This document shows, piece after piece, positions 43,401 to 55,640 of a stretch of 64,000 nt of DNA. The stretch is from Brachypterus glaber. Its lineage: Eukaryota; Arthropoda; Insecta; Coleoptera; Kateretidae. The translations under genes were made by a program, and so were the position numbers. The number at the start of each line of letters is the position of its first letter. Positions within the stretch are counted from its first letter, which is position 1. The stretch lies in assembly GCA_958510825.1 (NCBI GenBank), contig OY294046.1, forward strand, positions 44,249,794 through 44,313,793, read 5' to 3'. The notes beneath the pieces were generated by a model, which saw only the letters and a list, made by a program, of their open reading frames with translations, was not told the origin of the DNA and made no database searches.

Positions 43401-44188
43401 TGGTTGGGGTTGTTAAGCAACGGGAGTTTTTGGTTATTGAAGTAGATTTGGAAAAATAGAATACGTTTAGAAATATTAATTTTGTAATTTAGAGTTAAAT
43501 AAATAATATGGATAAAGTGTCTCTAATATAGCTAACATTAATTTATTTGCTTGGTAAATGTAAAAAAGTTAATAGGTTAAAATTCCATTTTGTAACAATA
43601 TCCTTATAAATGACTTATTTCATTTATTGACTGAAAATCCCTAAAAGCTAATAGGTAGACCAAATTCGTTCACAGATTAGAATCAAATTTATTTTACCGA
43701 AACGTACTTTTGTAGTAATGTCTATCTGATAACACTGTACCAATTTTGTATGCAATTACCCCGGCAATATTCGACGAAAAGTGGATAAATTCACTCCAAA
43801 ATTAGGATAATAAGTCAAGAAATTATTTAAATTTTATCCTATCTATAGTTCGTGAGGTCCAATTTGTAAAATATATACTATTGGCAAGTAAATAGAGCAT
43901 TAATACTGAATGTACACTGTAAAAATCGGACAAATTAATGTCATATGGATATTGGGCAAAAATTTCGCTAATAGTGTTTAGAAACCACTAGTACCGTAAA
44001 TAACTATGGAATAAATATTTTTCTACAAGCGTGCGGAAAAATGTCTCTTTCCGCATGCATACGCGTGTGAAAAGAAGGTCTTTTCCGCACGCAAAATTAT
44101 TTCATAAAAACAAGTTGCTTGATTATACAAAGGTGTAATATTATTGGCTAAGATACTTGTTTCCATGGCGACCGATCAACATGATAGC
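43401..44188. other. No gene recognised
   Basis: AT-rich. A local inverted repeat TTTTCTACAAGCGTGCGGAA / TTTTCCGCACGC lies at about 44018-44093. Confidence 0.4.
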
Positions 44189-45195
44189 GTCCTAAGTAGT
44201 GTTGCAGCCTAAAGCGATAGTTATCGCCAATAAATACCTCTCGTATCGCAACTACGATGCGATATTTCAAAATTTATCGTCTCGCACAAACGATAACGAG
44301 AGGCCTCTCGTTATCGCTTACCTCTCGCCTACCTCTCGCGATAACGATACTTATCGTTCCACCGTAAAAGTTGAATATTTCAGCCATCTAATATTAGTTA
44401 AATGAATTTGTCTCAAATGTCACATTTAAAAAGAATATGTCAAAAATTACTAAAATGCATATATATTCTTAAAAGGATATTTTGCTGCATATATGTGGCC
44501 ATTATAAAAGGCTTTTATCTTTTTAAATCGTATCGCAAGCAGTAATTGCTTCAACATTGTCCTATTTTTATAGTAGATATAAAAATAGGAACTCCTGGCA
44601 GTTGCACTAAGTACCTAATTAGGCTCATAGTAAGTACGGTAGTATCTGACTAATACGAGGGGTAATTTAAAAGAAGGCAAAAAGGCCAGAGCTGCTGTTA
44701 GTAGGATTTGAGTGCTAAAAATCAATTTTAATAGTCTTTATATATTTTGCTTTCCCATTTTTTACTTTCTCACAAAGAAAGTATTGTGATAGAAAAAAAA
44801 AAGCAAACCAGGATATCTGCTACAAAAATAGGATAATGTTGAAGCAGTTTCTGCCTGCGATACGATTTTAAAATATAAAAGCCTTTTATAATGGGCTAAT
44901 GTATGCTCCATAATGCCTATAAAAGAATATATTTGCATTTTAAAAATTATTAAATTTCAAAATTAAATAATGACGTTTGTGTCAAATATTTTTATCTGAT
45001 TTAAGGTGGCTTCAACATTCGACTGTCTTTAACTGTACGATAGTTATCGCTCTCGCTTTGGTCTCGTTACGGGCGAGAGGCCTCTAGTTATCGTTACAAC
45101 GATACGATATTTTTCCACCTCTCGCTATCGTTCTGTTCAGCGATAACGAGACAATAGCGAGACGATAGGCCTTAGGCGGCAACACTAGTCCTAAG
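44189..45195. mobile_element. hAT-type foldback element with 8-bp duplication
   Basis: Body 44197-45187 begins TAGTGTTGCAGCCTAA and ends TTAGGCGGCAACACTA; flanked by the perfect 8-bp direct repeat GTCCTAAG (44189-44196, 45188-45195). The arms are inverted for about 380 bp, including CTCTCG/CGAGAG-rich subterminal repeats, CTTTTATAATGG/CCATTATAAAAG and CAACATTGTCCTATTTTTAT and its mirror. The centre (about 44590-44815) contains a family A start (ACTTTCTCACAAAGAAAGT). No transposase. Confidence 0.88.
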
Positions 45196-46030
45196 CTAGT
45201 TTGTTCGTGTCAATTGTGTTGCCAACTTTAATTGTAAAGTTGTTATAAAAGAAAATAATAAACCTTAAAGAAGAAGATGAAAGTTACCTGAAGGAATAAT
45301 AGAAATGGCAAGTGCAAATGAACACTGCAACAGATATATCATTAATGTTCAACCAAAATAGAACTGGTAATAACGAATGTTAGATTCATTTTAATATCAA
45401 GACTTTTTTGTCCTGCCACAAGGTAGCGGGTACGGATCCCACCTAGACCAGAGTTTTTTATATTTAATATATTAAATTATTCTTAATTAAAACTAGTTTG
45501 AAATAAATTTGACTGGATAAAACCGAAAGATTGACACCCTAAAGCTTACCTTTGCATAAAGTACAAGTAAGCTTATTGTAAAAAAAAGTAAAGCGAAGTA
45601 AAAAGATGTCATTTCATTTAATAAGCTCAGCTTATATTGTAGCTATGAGCACATCTAAAATTAAAGTTAGTATACTCATACAGTTAACTCTTATCAGACA
45701 AATACATTTTACGGTTAAAGCCAGTGATTTTCCGAAGTTCCCGAGCTTTGACATTACTATCTTGTGGGTAAGTGAATTTAAACCACTTAGCACAATGTAC
45801 ACGAGTATTCTTGATCATAAAATGACCACATATTTTCTCATGAAACAGCAATTTAGTTCCGGAATGACTTCCGGACCAAATACTCAAAATTAATTAAAAC
45901 CCACATAAGGGGTAAATAATACTATTCATAATGTGCAATAATATTTTATTTAATAATACAAATTTAATAATTTACTAAAATTACACAGGCATACAAAAAA
46001 AATACTCAATTATTATATTTTTCTTATAAA
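45196..46030. other. No gene recognised
   Basis: Two overlapping frames (45606-45893 plus; 45684-45887 minus, ending ARELRKITGFNRKMYLSDK) have no recognisable domain. A tRNA T-arm-like string at 45423-45445 is not part of a cloverleaf. Confidence 0.4.
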
Positions 46031-46622
46031 CAGTGTATTGGGTACATCAATAGAAAGTTCTTAAGGGGTTATAGAAGAGGTCATTTTAAGTCTATTAGAC
46101 CAAATATACTCTTATACAATAACACAATTTTTCGAAATGGTTGAATTTTTTCCAGTACATATTATTTATTCTTTTAGTTTTCCTAAATATTTTAGATATT
46201 CTTAATATGCACTTTTTTGAAACAATACAAAAAGAAATGCCGAATTATTAGTTTAAAAAGTATATAGGGCAATTTATGAGTTAAATGAATTCTATGAAAA
46301 CAAACTTTTCTCAAAAACGGCACTAGAATAACAAAAACTTCTCTGTTACGTACCCTTTCTAATAATATACCAAGTTCTTTTTGTATTGTTTCACCAAAGT
46401 GCATATTAAGAATATCTAAAAAAGTATTAAGGAAAACTAAAAGTATTTAGTATCATAAAAAAATATAACTTGGAAAATTTCAACTATTTCTCAAAAATAT
46501 CTAAAAGACCTATATCTCACAAACAGTGAGACTTTGTATAAGAATATATTTGGTCTATTAGACTTAAAATAAGCTCTTCTATCACCCCTTAAAAACTTTC
46601 TATAAATGTACCAAACACGCTG
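46031..46622. mobile_element. 592-bp foldback, mariner-like ends
   Basis: Left CAGTGTATTGGGTACATC, right TGTACCAAACACGCTG, inverted; arms run almost to the centre near 46305 (GAAACAATACAAAAAGAA against TTCTTTTTGTATTGTTTC; TAAGTCTATTAGACCAAAT and its mirror). Ends of the CAGNGTGTTTGGTACA type and a TA to the right suggest a mariner MITE. Confidence 0.65.
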
Positions 46623-46624
46623 TA

Positions 46625-46949
46625 TTTTTCTAATATATTTTTTGTAGCTGAAAGCGAATTTGACAATGAAAAAGGCTGCTGACCCCATAACTTTTTAAAA
46701 AAACTGCATACTGGACGAGCTAGCTCGAGATCATCAAAATGCTGTAGCACGGAAACTATTAAATTTTGGAGGTTAAGCCCAAAGACATTTTTGATCAAAA
46801 ATCGAGAACTATAATATTCACATTCAGTAAAATCTAACTAAAATCACTTATACATAAGAAGAGAGCGAGGTACTTTGGGGGTCAGCGAGATGTTTCATTG
46901 TCAAATTCGTTTTTTGCGCCCAAAAATACGTAAAAAAATATAGTCTGGT
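46625..46949. mobile_element. Half copy of the TTA-duplicating element
   Basis: Shares AACTGCATACTGGACGAGCT-like, AGCTAGCTCGAGAT, GATCAAAAATCGAGAACTAT and the end AAAATATAGTCTGGTT with 41424-42373. The left half is replaced by the foldback at 46031-46622. Confidence 0.6.
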
Positions 46950-46959
46950 TAATAGTAAT

Positions 46960-48350
46960 TAAACCTATTTATTTTTTTTTGTGGGTATGTGTTATTGTTC
47001 CATCACTGGATCAGTTGTTACTTTGTCTAGTGTTTTGGTGGTTAGCCGTTTCTGTTTCTGGTAGTTTTCGCCAAACCCCAAACCAACCAACCACCAAAAC
47101 ACACTAACACACAAACTAGACAAAGCAACAACCGAGTGACCCCATATATTGCAACATTTTGTATGAATATTATATACCTTGATAACGTATACTAAGTTCA
47201 CCTAATTAAGCACAGCGTTGACTAGATGCCTGTAGAAGCGCTGTAACACTAATTACTCGAATATAATGCCCTGGAGCGCTGTTAATGAAAATATACTTAG
47301 TAAAAGCACCCGGAAAAACTCAATAAAGACTGCTTATTGTCAATTATTTAACCCCCGGGTTATATTTATTAATTTGCCAGAAATATTTTTTGTACACAAA
47401 CTCATTAGATATTCTTATCTAATTACTATCTTTCTCTTGAAGCAGTTTTTTACTTTTGAGTAAGCTAAAAGAGAAAAAGTTATATTGTGGCATATATTAT
47501 ATTTTTTCTACAGCTACTTATTTCCTTAAAAACATAATAAAATCAATAACAGATGTCATTTTCTGACTTATTACAACTCTTTCAGGATGTTTCCTTCTAT
47601 AAAAATGAGTAGAAATGTGACATTTCCTTAAGTTAAAAATGTGTCAGAATGCCTTATTTTCAAAATGATGTAAAAATAGTATTTTCTATAACTAGTATGG
47701 AATAGACAATATTCCGCACGAGCACATATTTACAAATTATAATGCAAAAATTGAAGGTTATGTCAGATTGTTGTGACAGATATCAGGTTTAAATATTTAA
47801 CAATAGATGGAGCAGTTTTAATTTTTTGAACTAAATTGATAAAAAACTGGTCAAATATTAAGAACTTTATGTAATTTTAGCGCAAAGCTTTAAATTGCAT
47901 TAAATTATTCAATATTTCATGGTAAAATATATATATTTTTGCTAATTTTGCTACAATTTTCTTTACTTTTATAAACAAGAGCACTACATGTGCTAACACT
48001 TGATACGGAATATTCATACTATATCTAGAGCTAGAATGGATCCATTCTGTGTTTGAAAAGTGTGTGTATTTGCTTACATTGTAAAGCAGTCGTAGAAAAA
48101 AGAAGTTTTTTAAACACATTGCAATTAAAGAAAAAATGTTATTCAAATAAAAATGCAATTTTAATTTATCGAATCAAGTTTTGCGGGTACGCTTATCTAA
48201 ATAAGAATAGTAATTGGCAAAGTGGAAATCCTAGCGATTCTGAGCTAGATAACGAAAAGCAGAAAATAAGAACGACATTAATTTTGATCGTTAGAACTTT
48301 GTTCTAAGATTATTTTTAGAACATTCTAAAAGGAAACAATATTCTTAGAA
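46960..48350. other. No gene recognised; one palindrome
   Basis: At 47014-47131, TTGTTACTTTGTCTAGTGTT then TTGGTGGTTAG is mirrored by CCAACCACCAAAACACACTA and ACTAGACAAAGCAACAA. The rest is AT-rich with no supportable gene. Confidence 0.5.
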
Positions 48351-48483
48351 AAACTACTTAGAATATTCTTGGAAGTTTTGTGCTATGAGGGTCATTATTA
48401 TTCCTTCTTTGTCTTTTGTATCTCGCATCTTGCCTAGCAAAAACATTTTTTTGGGCCTTGGCACACGAATAACTATTGTTATT

Positions 48484-48519
48484 ACATCGGCACTTAGTGC
48501 TACTAAGAGTGCCGATGTA
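48484..48519. repeat. Short hairpin
   Basis: ACATCGGCACT and AGTGCCGATGT form a 12-bp perfect stem over a short loop with ACTAAG. Confidence 0.55.
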
Positions 48520-48539
48520 TTGAAATCTTCGCCGAAAAA

Positions 48540-48740
48540 TCAAAATCTTTGACCACGTTTTTTTCACATTTCTCGACGTTTTAGACCATTCTGAGTCGAA
48601 ATCAGTAAAAAAAAATTTTCGTCCGTCTGACTCTGTCTGTCTGTCTGGGTGTAAACTCTCTAACTCCATTTCTACATGAGATATCGACTTGCGGTTTTTT
48701 GCATATTGTTTCTTATCGTATTCCGAAGAGCTGATTAGAT
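48540..48740 (+). repeat. Diverged family A copy
   Basis: CGTCCGTCTGACTCTGTCTG then TGTCTGGGTGTAAACTCTCT and a CGACTTGCGGTTTTTTGCAT block take the place of the usual order. The minus frame 48358-48669 overlapping it is not supported. Confidence 0.45.
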
Positions 48741-49049
48741 TTTGGGGGTAAACGTTTTTTGTTTATCTCACTTATTTATAATTAAATATAAAAATCTTAT
48801 ATACAGTTTTTTGCTAGAATATAATGTTTTAAAGATACAGAATTTAAAATCAAACAAAACACCTAGTTTGAAACTTGCAAACTAGATGGCTCTAGTTATA
48901 GTGCCGATGTTTTAACAGGGTGCTTGCAACGTTTCATCTAGTTTAATAAAAAAATCAAAATATGTCTCAAAAACCATATGTCCGAAAAAGAGTTGTCCGT
49001 ACTACATCGTGATTAAAAAAAAAAACGTAATCCACTATTGATAATTATA

Positions 49050-49378
49050 ATTATTATTGTTATTTATGATACAAGAGAGAAAACTAAGATCCTGTCCATG
49101 AGAAAATTAACCCATGAAGCTGAAGGCAGGCTGTGTTAGTTTTAGAAAGGTTAATATTAGTTTACCTACGAGTAACATACGAAGTTTTACTTGGCAATTC
49201 ATATTTTTATCAAAAATTTTAATGACATTTACAGGAAAATAATTTGACAAGTGACAATTAAGTGGGTACAATAAATAATCTTTAAAGTAAAAACCGAGTG
49301 CGGGTTATTATTGAGTTTCTTTATTTAAAATAAAGCTAGTATCTAATTGTCTTATTATCTGTATGTATTGAATAACAA
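49050..49378 (+). repeat. Third, diverged copy of the 32273 repeat
   Basis: ATTCATATTTTTATCAAAAA, TTGACAAGTGACAATTAAGT, GGGTTATTATTGAGTTTC and TTGTCTTATTATCTGTATGT align in order with 32390-32560. The hairpin is present in degraded form (GAGAAAATTAACCCATGAAG). Confidence 0.7.
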
Positions 49379-49379
49379 A

Positions 49380-51397
49380 ATAAATTTCCTAACCTTGAAA
49401 CGTGATTTTATGTACACTTAAATAAAAAAATAGTTTAAATGTTTGTCTTGTTCTTAGTTGCCGAACGAACAGAAAGAAGGGGTGGTAAAACGAAAACCGC
49501 ACAGATAAGGAATGACATGACTATATTAGCTTCGTGGAAATTCGATTTAAATTTTCCCCGTTGAAGATAAGCAGTGGTTTTCTTAACAAAAAGCTTTTCA
49601 GTTTTTAAACAAGTCCTGAAAATTGTATTTGGATTGCCAATTATTATAATTTTTTTATCTATACGGCGAGAACTATATTTTAACGAGTTTCTTATCGCAG
49701 AGTTTTTTTTGAGTAGGTAATTATAGCTATTTTTTGTATTTGCATTTTTTTGAAAACAAAAAATGGTAAATGGTGACAGCAGACTTTTACTGAGACATGA
49801 TTAAGTTAATAAATAAACTATAATAGTTCACGTTTAAATACGAAGAAACAGAAAATTTAAATTCATACACTAGCTAAAGCTTAATGACAATTTTGATTAT
49901 AGTAGGGATACACCAAAGAAATATTTTAATTCTTTCCCCTTCAAAAACGTAAAATTTTATTGCCTTTCCCCTATCATTAAAAAAGCAATTTTAGGTTGTT
50001 TATTCTTGCTCTAAGGATAAATTATACTCGAATTAAATTATATCATTAATATATCCTTTACAAATAATTTAATCCACGTTTAAGGCCAGGCTATTAAGAA
50101 AATTTATTGTATTTTGTTTGACCGAAGCAACAAAAAAGATATATTTGGAATGTAAAATAATTTAAAACCAAATGGTTTTAAATTACTTTTTGGTGGTATT
50201 TGCAAAGGCATTAATGGTTTATCATTAGTAGTCTGCCATCATAGCTTAAAATAACGTATTAGTCTTTATCGGAGTAAAAAAGGAAAGGTTAAGAATATGG
50301 TGATATATTTGACATCTATACATTTCATAATGTGAAGCGAACTAAAGTTTAATCAATAAAAAAAATATACTTAATTTTACAAGAAAAAATTATAATCAAT
50401 ACATATTCTAACCCTGAAGATGATTTTTTAACTTTGGTAAATTAAAATAATATTTTATATTTATCTTTTCGCGTTTTTAAATATTTCAATTCTTCTTTTG
50501 GTGTTCTCTTAGTTTTTTTCTATCGCTCTCTTTGAGTTTATTTTCTTTTTCCTTCTGAATACTTTTTTTAGTAGAATATTGTTTTTTTTTGAGAAAAATA
50601 ATTACTTTTAGAGTTTTTTATTATCACAATTTGGCATGTTTTAAAATTAATGTCAAAAGATGTCATAGATAATGTGATTAAGCGAGTGATCAAGTGTTCA
50701 CTGGAGTGTAAAACTGATCTACATCGTTGGCTAATAGTCATTTTTAAAGCCTACTATCATAGATAAAAAAATAATACATTATTTTATACTATGACGGCAG
50801 TAGTACACTAAGTAAAAACCGCGATGTGCCAATTTTGAATTTAAATTTTTTAATTGCTAACGAAAAGTAAAAAAAAAGATATTTTTAAATTTCACATGCA
50901 ATGAAAAAAAAAACAAATAAAAATCGATTTTCTTGAAAAGCACCCCAACGATTATTTTCGTTTTGGTATTAAAATACTCAGGGATTGTTCTTGAACAATA
51001 TTCTAAAAAAAAAAAACGGAGATAAAAAACCTTTTGATTTAAATCCATAAAACCATACTCCGCGCAGAAATGACCCCTTGTCTCTTTAAGCTGTTAAGAT
51101 GTGAAAAAATTAATTATTTTTTTTATAATTAAGCCAAAAGGACATTTTGGTTAAATCGTATTATGCATTTATCAGTTTCCTTATATTTCATGTAGCATTT
51201 CGAAGTTGAAAACTGGAAAATCCTTTTAACTTTGTTGTGATAAACGTATTAAACATTACAAAGAAATTTAATTAACATTTTTTATCACTACAGAGTGTAA
51301 TTTTTAAAATTAATAAATTAATAAACTCTCTATTTAATATTATTTTTTAGTATACTTTCTCGGACAGGTCGGTTTTTATTGGGATGTCTTTAGACTC
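49380..51397. other. No gene recognised
   Basis: Unique AT-rich DNA, no repeats or frames I can support. Frame 50857-51048 is low complexity. Confidence 0.45.
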
Positions 51398-52374
51398 TAC
51401 CCACTGAGTATGCAACCTTGCCAACGTCCCTGTAAGCTTACATTTGCAAGCTTTTAAAAACGTTTGTAAAAAAAGGTTACGTCAAGCTTTATATTCCTAA
51501 CTTACGCAAGGTTTCAAATTAAAGCTTTAAGAAAGCTTTAATATAAACTTTCAGAAAGGTTACTTATGAAACGTTGCTGTAAGCTTAAATTTACAAGCTT
51601 TTAAAAACGTTTGTAAAAAAAAGGTTTCGTCAAGCTTTATATTCCTAACTTACGCCACGTTTTAAATTAAAGCTTTAAAAAAGCTTTAATATAAACTTTC
51701 AGAAAGGTTACTTTTGAAACTTTACTTTAAGCTTTAGTTTTACTAACTCATTAAAGGTTTTAAATGAAAGCTTTAAGAAAACTTTCATTTTAACTTTAAA
51801 TTCTAGAATATAAGAATTTAAGCTTATAGACAACATGTCTTAAGTCATGAGAATTCCCCTATAATTATGAAAGTACACCCAGGGCCGGACATAAGGGGGG
51901 TATGGGGGCGGTGTCCCCCACCCCAAAGTTTTTCAATTCGGCAAATATTTGGATTCATTAGGCAAAATTTTAATTTATTCGACAAAATCCCAGGGATGTA
52001 ATTTTTTTAACTGTTTTCAGAGCCTCTTTTTTAGTCATCAATCAAAACTTGCGTCAGGGGTTCAGGGGGTAAAGCTATTTTTTTAGTACGAATTTTTTCG
52101 CCAGGAAAAAGCTTTTTAGAAGCGAGTTTTTTTTGTCATCAAAATTTTCGTCAGATACATTTAATTTTTTTTTTAATTTTCGTCAGGGAAAAAGCGAGGT
52201 GAGACCTTTTTTTTTCTTTTGTTCTTTAAAATTTCCGTCATTTTATTTTTTCTTATTTCAACATTATCTCCAGTTTTCCTAAACCTTACGAAAGTAAGGG
52301 TTCCTAAAGCTTTCTTCCTAACTTACTTAAAGCTTGTGGTAAGCTTCTTGTAAGTTATTTTTGTTCAGTGGGTA
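51398..52374. mobile_element. Element with TACCCACTGA ends and 147-bp direct repeat
   Basis: TACCCACTGAGTA at the left and TGTTCAGTGGGTA at the right are inverted. The left interior is a tandem duplication with a 147-bp period (CTTTTAAAAACGTTTGTAAA at 51451 and 51598). AAGCTT and AAAGCTTT motifs are very frequent on both sides. A segment like 27142-27644 (GGGCCGGACATAAGGGGGG) sits inside from 51883. Confidence 0.55.
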
Positions 52375-52774
52375 GGTGAAGTCTTTTACAAGGTATATAC
52401 ATTTTGCTTAGTGGGTAGTTACATAAGTGACGACAGAACACGTTGCTGCCTCTAAATGTTTTTAAACACTTCTATTTAAAAATAGAACCATATGTCAATT
52501 GCAGATTAAATTTTCTGTCATGGGTAAAGATTTTTTTGAGATGGGCCCCAACCTTTGGGAAATTTCTCAACTTTCAGTTGTGAAATATTTTTCCTGCGCC
52601 CCTCCCCATGGAATGACCCACTAGGAAGTCTGGCACCTAAGCTAGTAGCGCGGCCTGGAAATGAAGGGCGCCTATGTTTCATAAAGATAGGATTTCTTCC
52701 TCTAGAGATTTCCTCCAAAGTTTCCTCCAATTTGTACACCTGAATTCCTTAGCGTTTTGCCCCTCCGTTTTTTA
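52375..52774. other. No gene recognised
   Basis: Slightly less AT-rich. A pair of overlapping frames over 52518-52743 on opposite strands has no recognisable feature. Confidence 0.4.
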
Positions 52775-52990
52775 TTGTACGCACGCTTAACAAGAGCGAT
52801 GAGGTGTAAATAATGTTTACCTTCAGCCCCGCGCAGAACTATTATTTAATAAAAAAGTTTAAAAAAATTATTAAGTAATAAGATAGTACTATCTAATTAC
52901 AAGTCCCTTGCACAACCAAAATAAAAGGATGCGCACCCTTAACAAGAGCGGTGGGGGTAAATAGTGTTTACCGTCAGCACCCCCCCCCCC
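52775..52990 (-). repeat. Two inverted units of the 130-bp satellite
   Basis: CGCTTAACAAGAGCGATGAG, GTAAATAATGTTTACC and GCGCACCCTTAACAAGAGCG, TAAATAGTGTTTACCGTCAG are reverse complements of the satellite unit that dominates 53620-55640. Confidence 0.75.
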
Positions 52991-53238
52991 CAGAAAATGG
53001 GAAAGCTCTTTTACTGGGCAGTGTATTTTTTATCTTCAACAACAAAATAAATAAAATGAAAATTTTATTAGAAAGAACTTTTTAATAAAAAAAACTTTTA
53101 AGTCACTAAAAAAAATAAATTAAGTACCTACCCACTGCCGCCAACAAATTATTGATTTACGTAAAAAAAGTATTGTAGGCTACTTAAAAAGTGCATTTGC
53201 TTTTATTTTATTGTTCAGAAAACCTGAACAGGGCTTTT

Positions 53239-54286
53239 CCGTGCCTATTTTCCTCTCGGCAATATGTTCAGAAAACCTGAACAGGCATTATTTAAAATAG
53301 AGATATTTGTATAAAAAAGAAGAATTTGGTTACAAGGAACAGCAAAAACATAAAACATAGTCAATGCTAAATCGTGCAGATTAATAAAACACTTAAGTTC
53401 TAAATTGTATATAAACCAAATTCTATTCAAATAACATATCATTCACCTATGATCATTCTTCCTTTTAACACCTTTGACTCACTTTGAAGTTAAGTCTATC
53501 TACAAACCTCTGAGGCTGTGGGTTGAGTGAGTCACAGTTAGAGTGCAGCTCCCAAGCTGCCTCTAGCTGCTTTAAAAGATTTATACTACAACATTTTTTG
53601 GTCAATTTTAGTTTTGGGGGGCTGACGGTAAACATTATTTACCACTCACCCCTCTTATTAAGGGTGCGCAAGGTTTTATTTTGGTTGTGCAAGGTTGTGC
53701 AAGCTTTTTTTTTTAATATACTACAACATTTTTTTGTCAATTTTAGTTCTGGGGGGGGCTGACCGTGCCTATTTTCCTCTCGGCAATATGTTCAGAAAAC
53801 CTGAACAGGCATTATTTAAAATAGACATATTTGTATAAAAAAGAAGAATTTGGTTACAAGGAACAGCAAAAACATAAAACATAGTCAATGCTAAATCGTG
53901 CAGATTAATAAAACACTTAAGTTCTAAATTGTATATAAACCAAATTCTATTCAAATAACATATTATTCACCTATGATCATTCTTTCTTTTAACACCTTTG
54001 ACTCACTTTGAAGTTAAGTCTATCCACAAACCTCTGAGGCTGTGGGTTGAGTGAGTCACAGTTAGAGTGCAGCTCCCAAGCTGCCTCTAGCTGCTTTAAA
54101 ATATTTATACTACAGCATTTTTTGGTCAATTTTAGTTTTGGGGGGCTGACGGTAAACATTATTTACCACTCACCCCTCTTATTAAGGGTGCGCAAGGTTT
54201 TATTTTGGTTGTGCAAGGTTGTGCAAGCTTTTTTTTTAATATACTACAACATTTTTTTGTCAATTTTAGTTCTGGGGGGGCTGACC
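53239..54286 (+). repeat. 524-bp tandem segmental duplication
   Basis: 53239-53762 and 53763-54286 are nearly identical. Each begins CCGTGCCTATTTTCCTCTCG, includes a palindrome around GTTCAGAAAACCTGAAC, the GCAGCTCCCAAGCTGCCTCT block and one satellite unit. The duplicated small frames on both strands (53245-53442/53769-53954 and 53523-53762/54047-54373) are by-products. Confidence 0.9.
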
Positions 54287-55640
54287 GTAAACATTATTTA
54301 CTCCCCACTGATCTTGTTCAGGGTGCGCAAGCTTTTATTTTGGTTGTTCAAAGATGTGCAAGCTTTTTTTTAATATACTACAACATTGTTTGGTCAATTT
54401 TATTTCTGGGGGGGCTGACGGTAAACATTATTTACTCCCCACCGCTCTTGTTAAGGGTGCTTAAGCTTTTATTTTGGTTGTGCAAGCTTTTTTTAATATA
54501 CTGCAATAGTTTTTAGACAAATTTAGTTCTGGGGGGGGCTGATGGTATTTTGGTTGTGCAAGGTTGTGCAAGCTTTTTTTAATATACTACAACATTTTTT
54601 GGTCAATTTTGTTCTGGGGGGGCTGACGGTAAATATTATTTACCCGTTACCGCTCTTGTTAAGGGTGCGCATGCTTTTATTTTGGATGTGCAAGCTTTTT
54701 TTAATATACTACAACAGTTTTTAGTCAAATTTAGTCCTGGGGGGGGGGAGGGGCTGACGTTAAACATTATTTACCCCTCGCCGGTCTTGTTAAGGGTGCG
54801 CAAGATTTTATTTTGGTTGTGCAAGTTTTTTTAATACACTACAACATTTTTCGGTCAATTTTAGTTCTGGGGGGGGCTGATGGTAAACATTATTTACCCC
54901 TCACCGCTCTTGTTAAGGGTGTGCAAGCTTTTATTTTGTTTGTGCAAGGTTGTTCAAGCTTTTTTTTAATATACTACAAAAATTTTCGGTCAATTTTCGA
55001 TCTGGGGGGGGGTGGCTGACGGTATACATTATTTACCCGTTACCGCTCATGTTAAGGGTGCGCAAGCTTTTATTTTGGTTGTGCAAGCTTTTTTTTAACA
55101 TACTACAACATTTTTCGGTCAATTTTAGTTCTGGGGGGGGGCTGACGGTAAACATTATTTACCCCTCACCGCTCTTGTTAAGGGTGCGCAAGCCTTTATT
55201 TTGGTTGTGCAAGCTTTTTTTTTAACATACTACAACATTTTTCGGTCAATTTTAGTTCTGGGGGGGGGGCTGACGGTAAACATTATTTACCCCTCACCGC
55301 TCTTGTTAAGGGTGTGCAAGCTTTTATTTTGTTTGTGCAAGGTTGTTCAAGCTTTTTTTTAATATACTACAAAAATTTACGGTCAATTTTCGATCTGGGG
55401 GGGGGGGGGCTGACGGTAAACATTATTTACCCGTTACCGCTCATGTTAAGGGTGCGCAAGCTTTTATTTTGGTTGTGCAAGGTTGTGCAAGCTTTTTTTT
55501 AACATACTACACCATTTTTCGGTCAATTTTAGTTCTGGGGGGGGCTGACGGTAAACATTATTTACCCCTCACCGCTCTTGTTAAGGGTGCGCAAGCTTTT
55601 ATTTTGGTTGTGCAAGCTATTTACTATTAGATTGTAGTGA
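53620..55640 (+). repeat. ~130-bp satellite with G-runs and higher-order structure
   Basis: About 13 units, each with GCTGACGGTAAACATTATTT, ACCGCTCTTGTTAAGGGTGC, GCAAGCTTTTATTTTGGTTG, TACTACAACATTTTT and TTTTAGTTCTGGGGGGG. Unit starts (GACGGTAAAC-type) fall at about 53626, 54149, 54283, 54417, 54539, 54623, 54756, 54879, 55018, 55143, 55271, 55412 and 55548. G-runs vary from about 6 to 13. A three-unit higher-order period of about 392 bp links 54879 and 55271 through the shared variants TTGTTCAAGC and TCGATCTGGGG. All open frames inside are repeat translations. Confidence 0.9.

Noticed and set aside
45420..45450. tRNA or tRNA-SINE-like T-arm (GTAGCGGGTACGGATCCCAC)
   Set aside because: No acceptor, D-arm, anticodon stem or A box could be placed upstream, and the T-stem has a mismatch.
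48484..48519. miRNA precursor from the ACATCGGCACT hairpin
   Set aside because: The stem is only about 12 bp, too short for a miRNA precursor.
52518..52743. Overlapping frames on both strands (RPSFPGRATSLGARLPSGSF and the opposite)
   Set aside because: Opposite-strand frames over the same slightly GC-rich patch, neither with a domain; likely chance or an old element.
53620..55640. CRISPR-like regular repeat array
   Set aside because: Monomers are tandem with no unique spacers, the context is eukaryotic, and no cas-like genes exist; it is a satellite.
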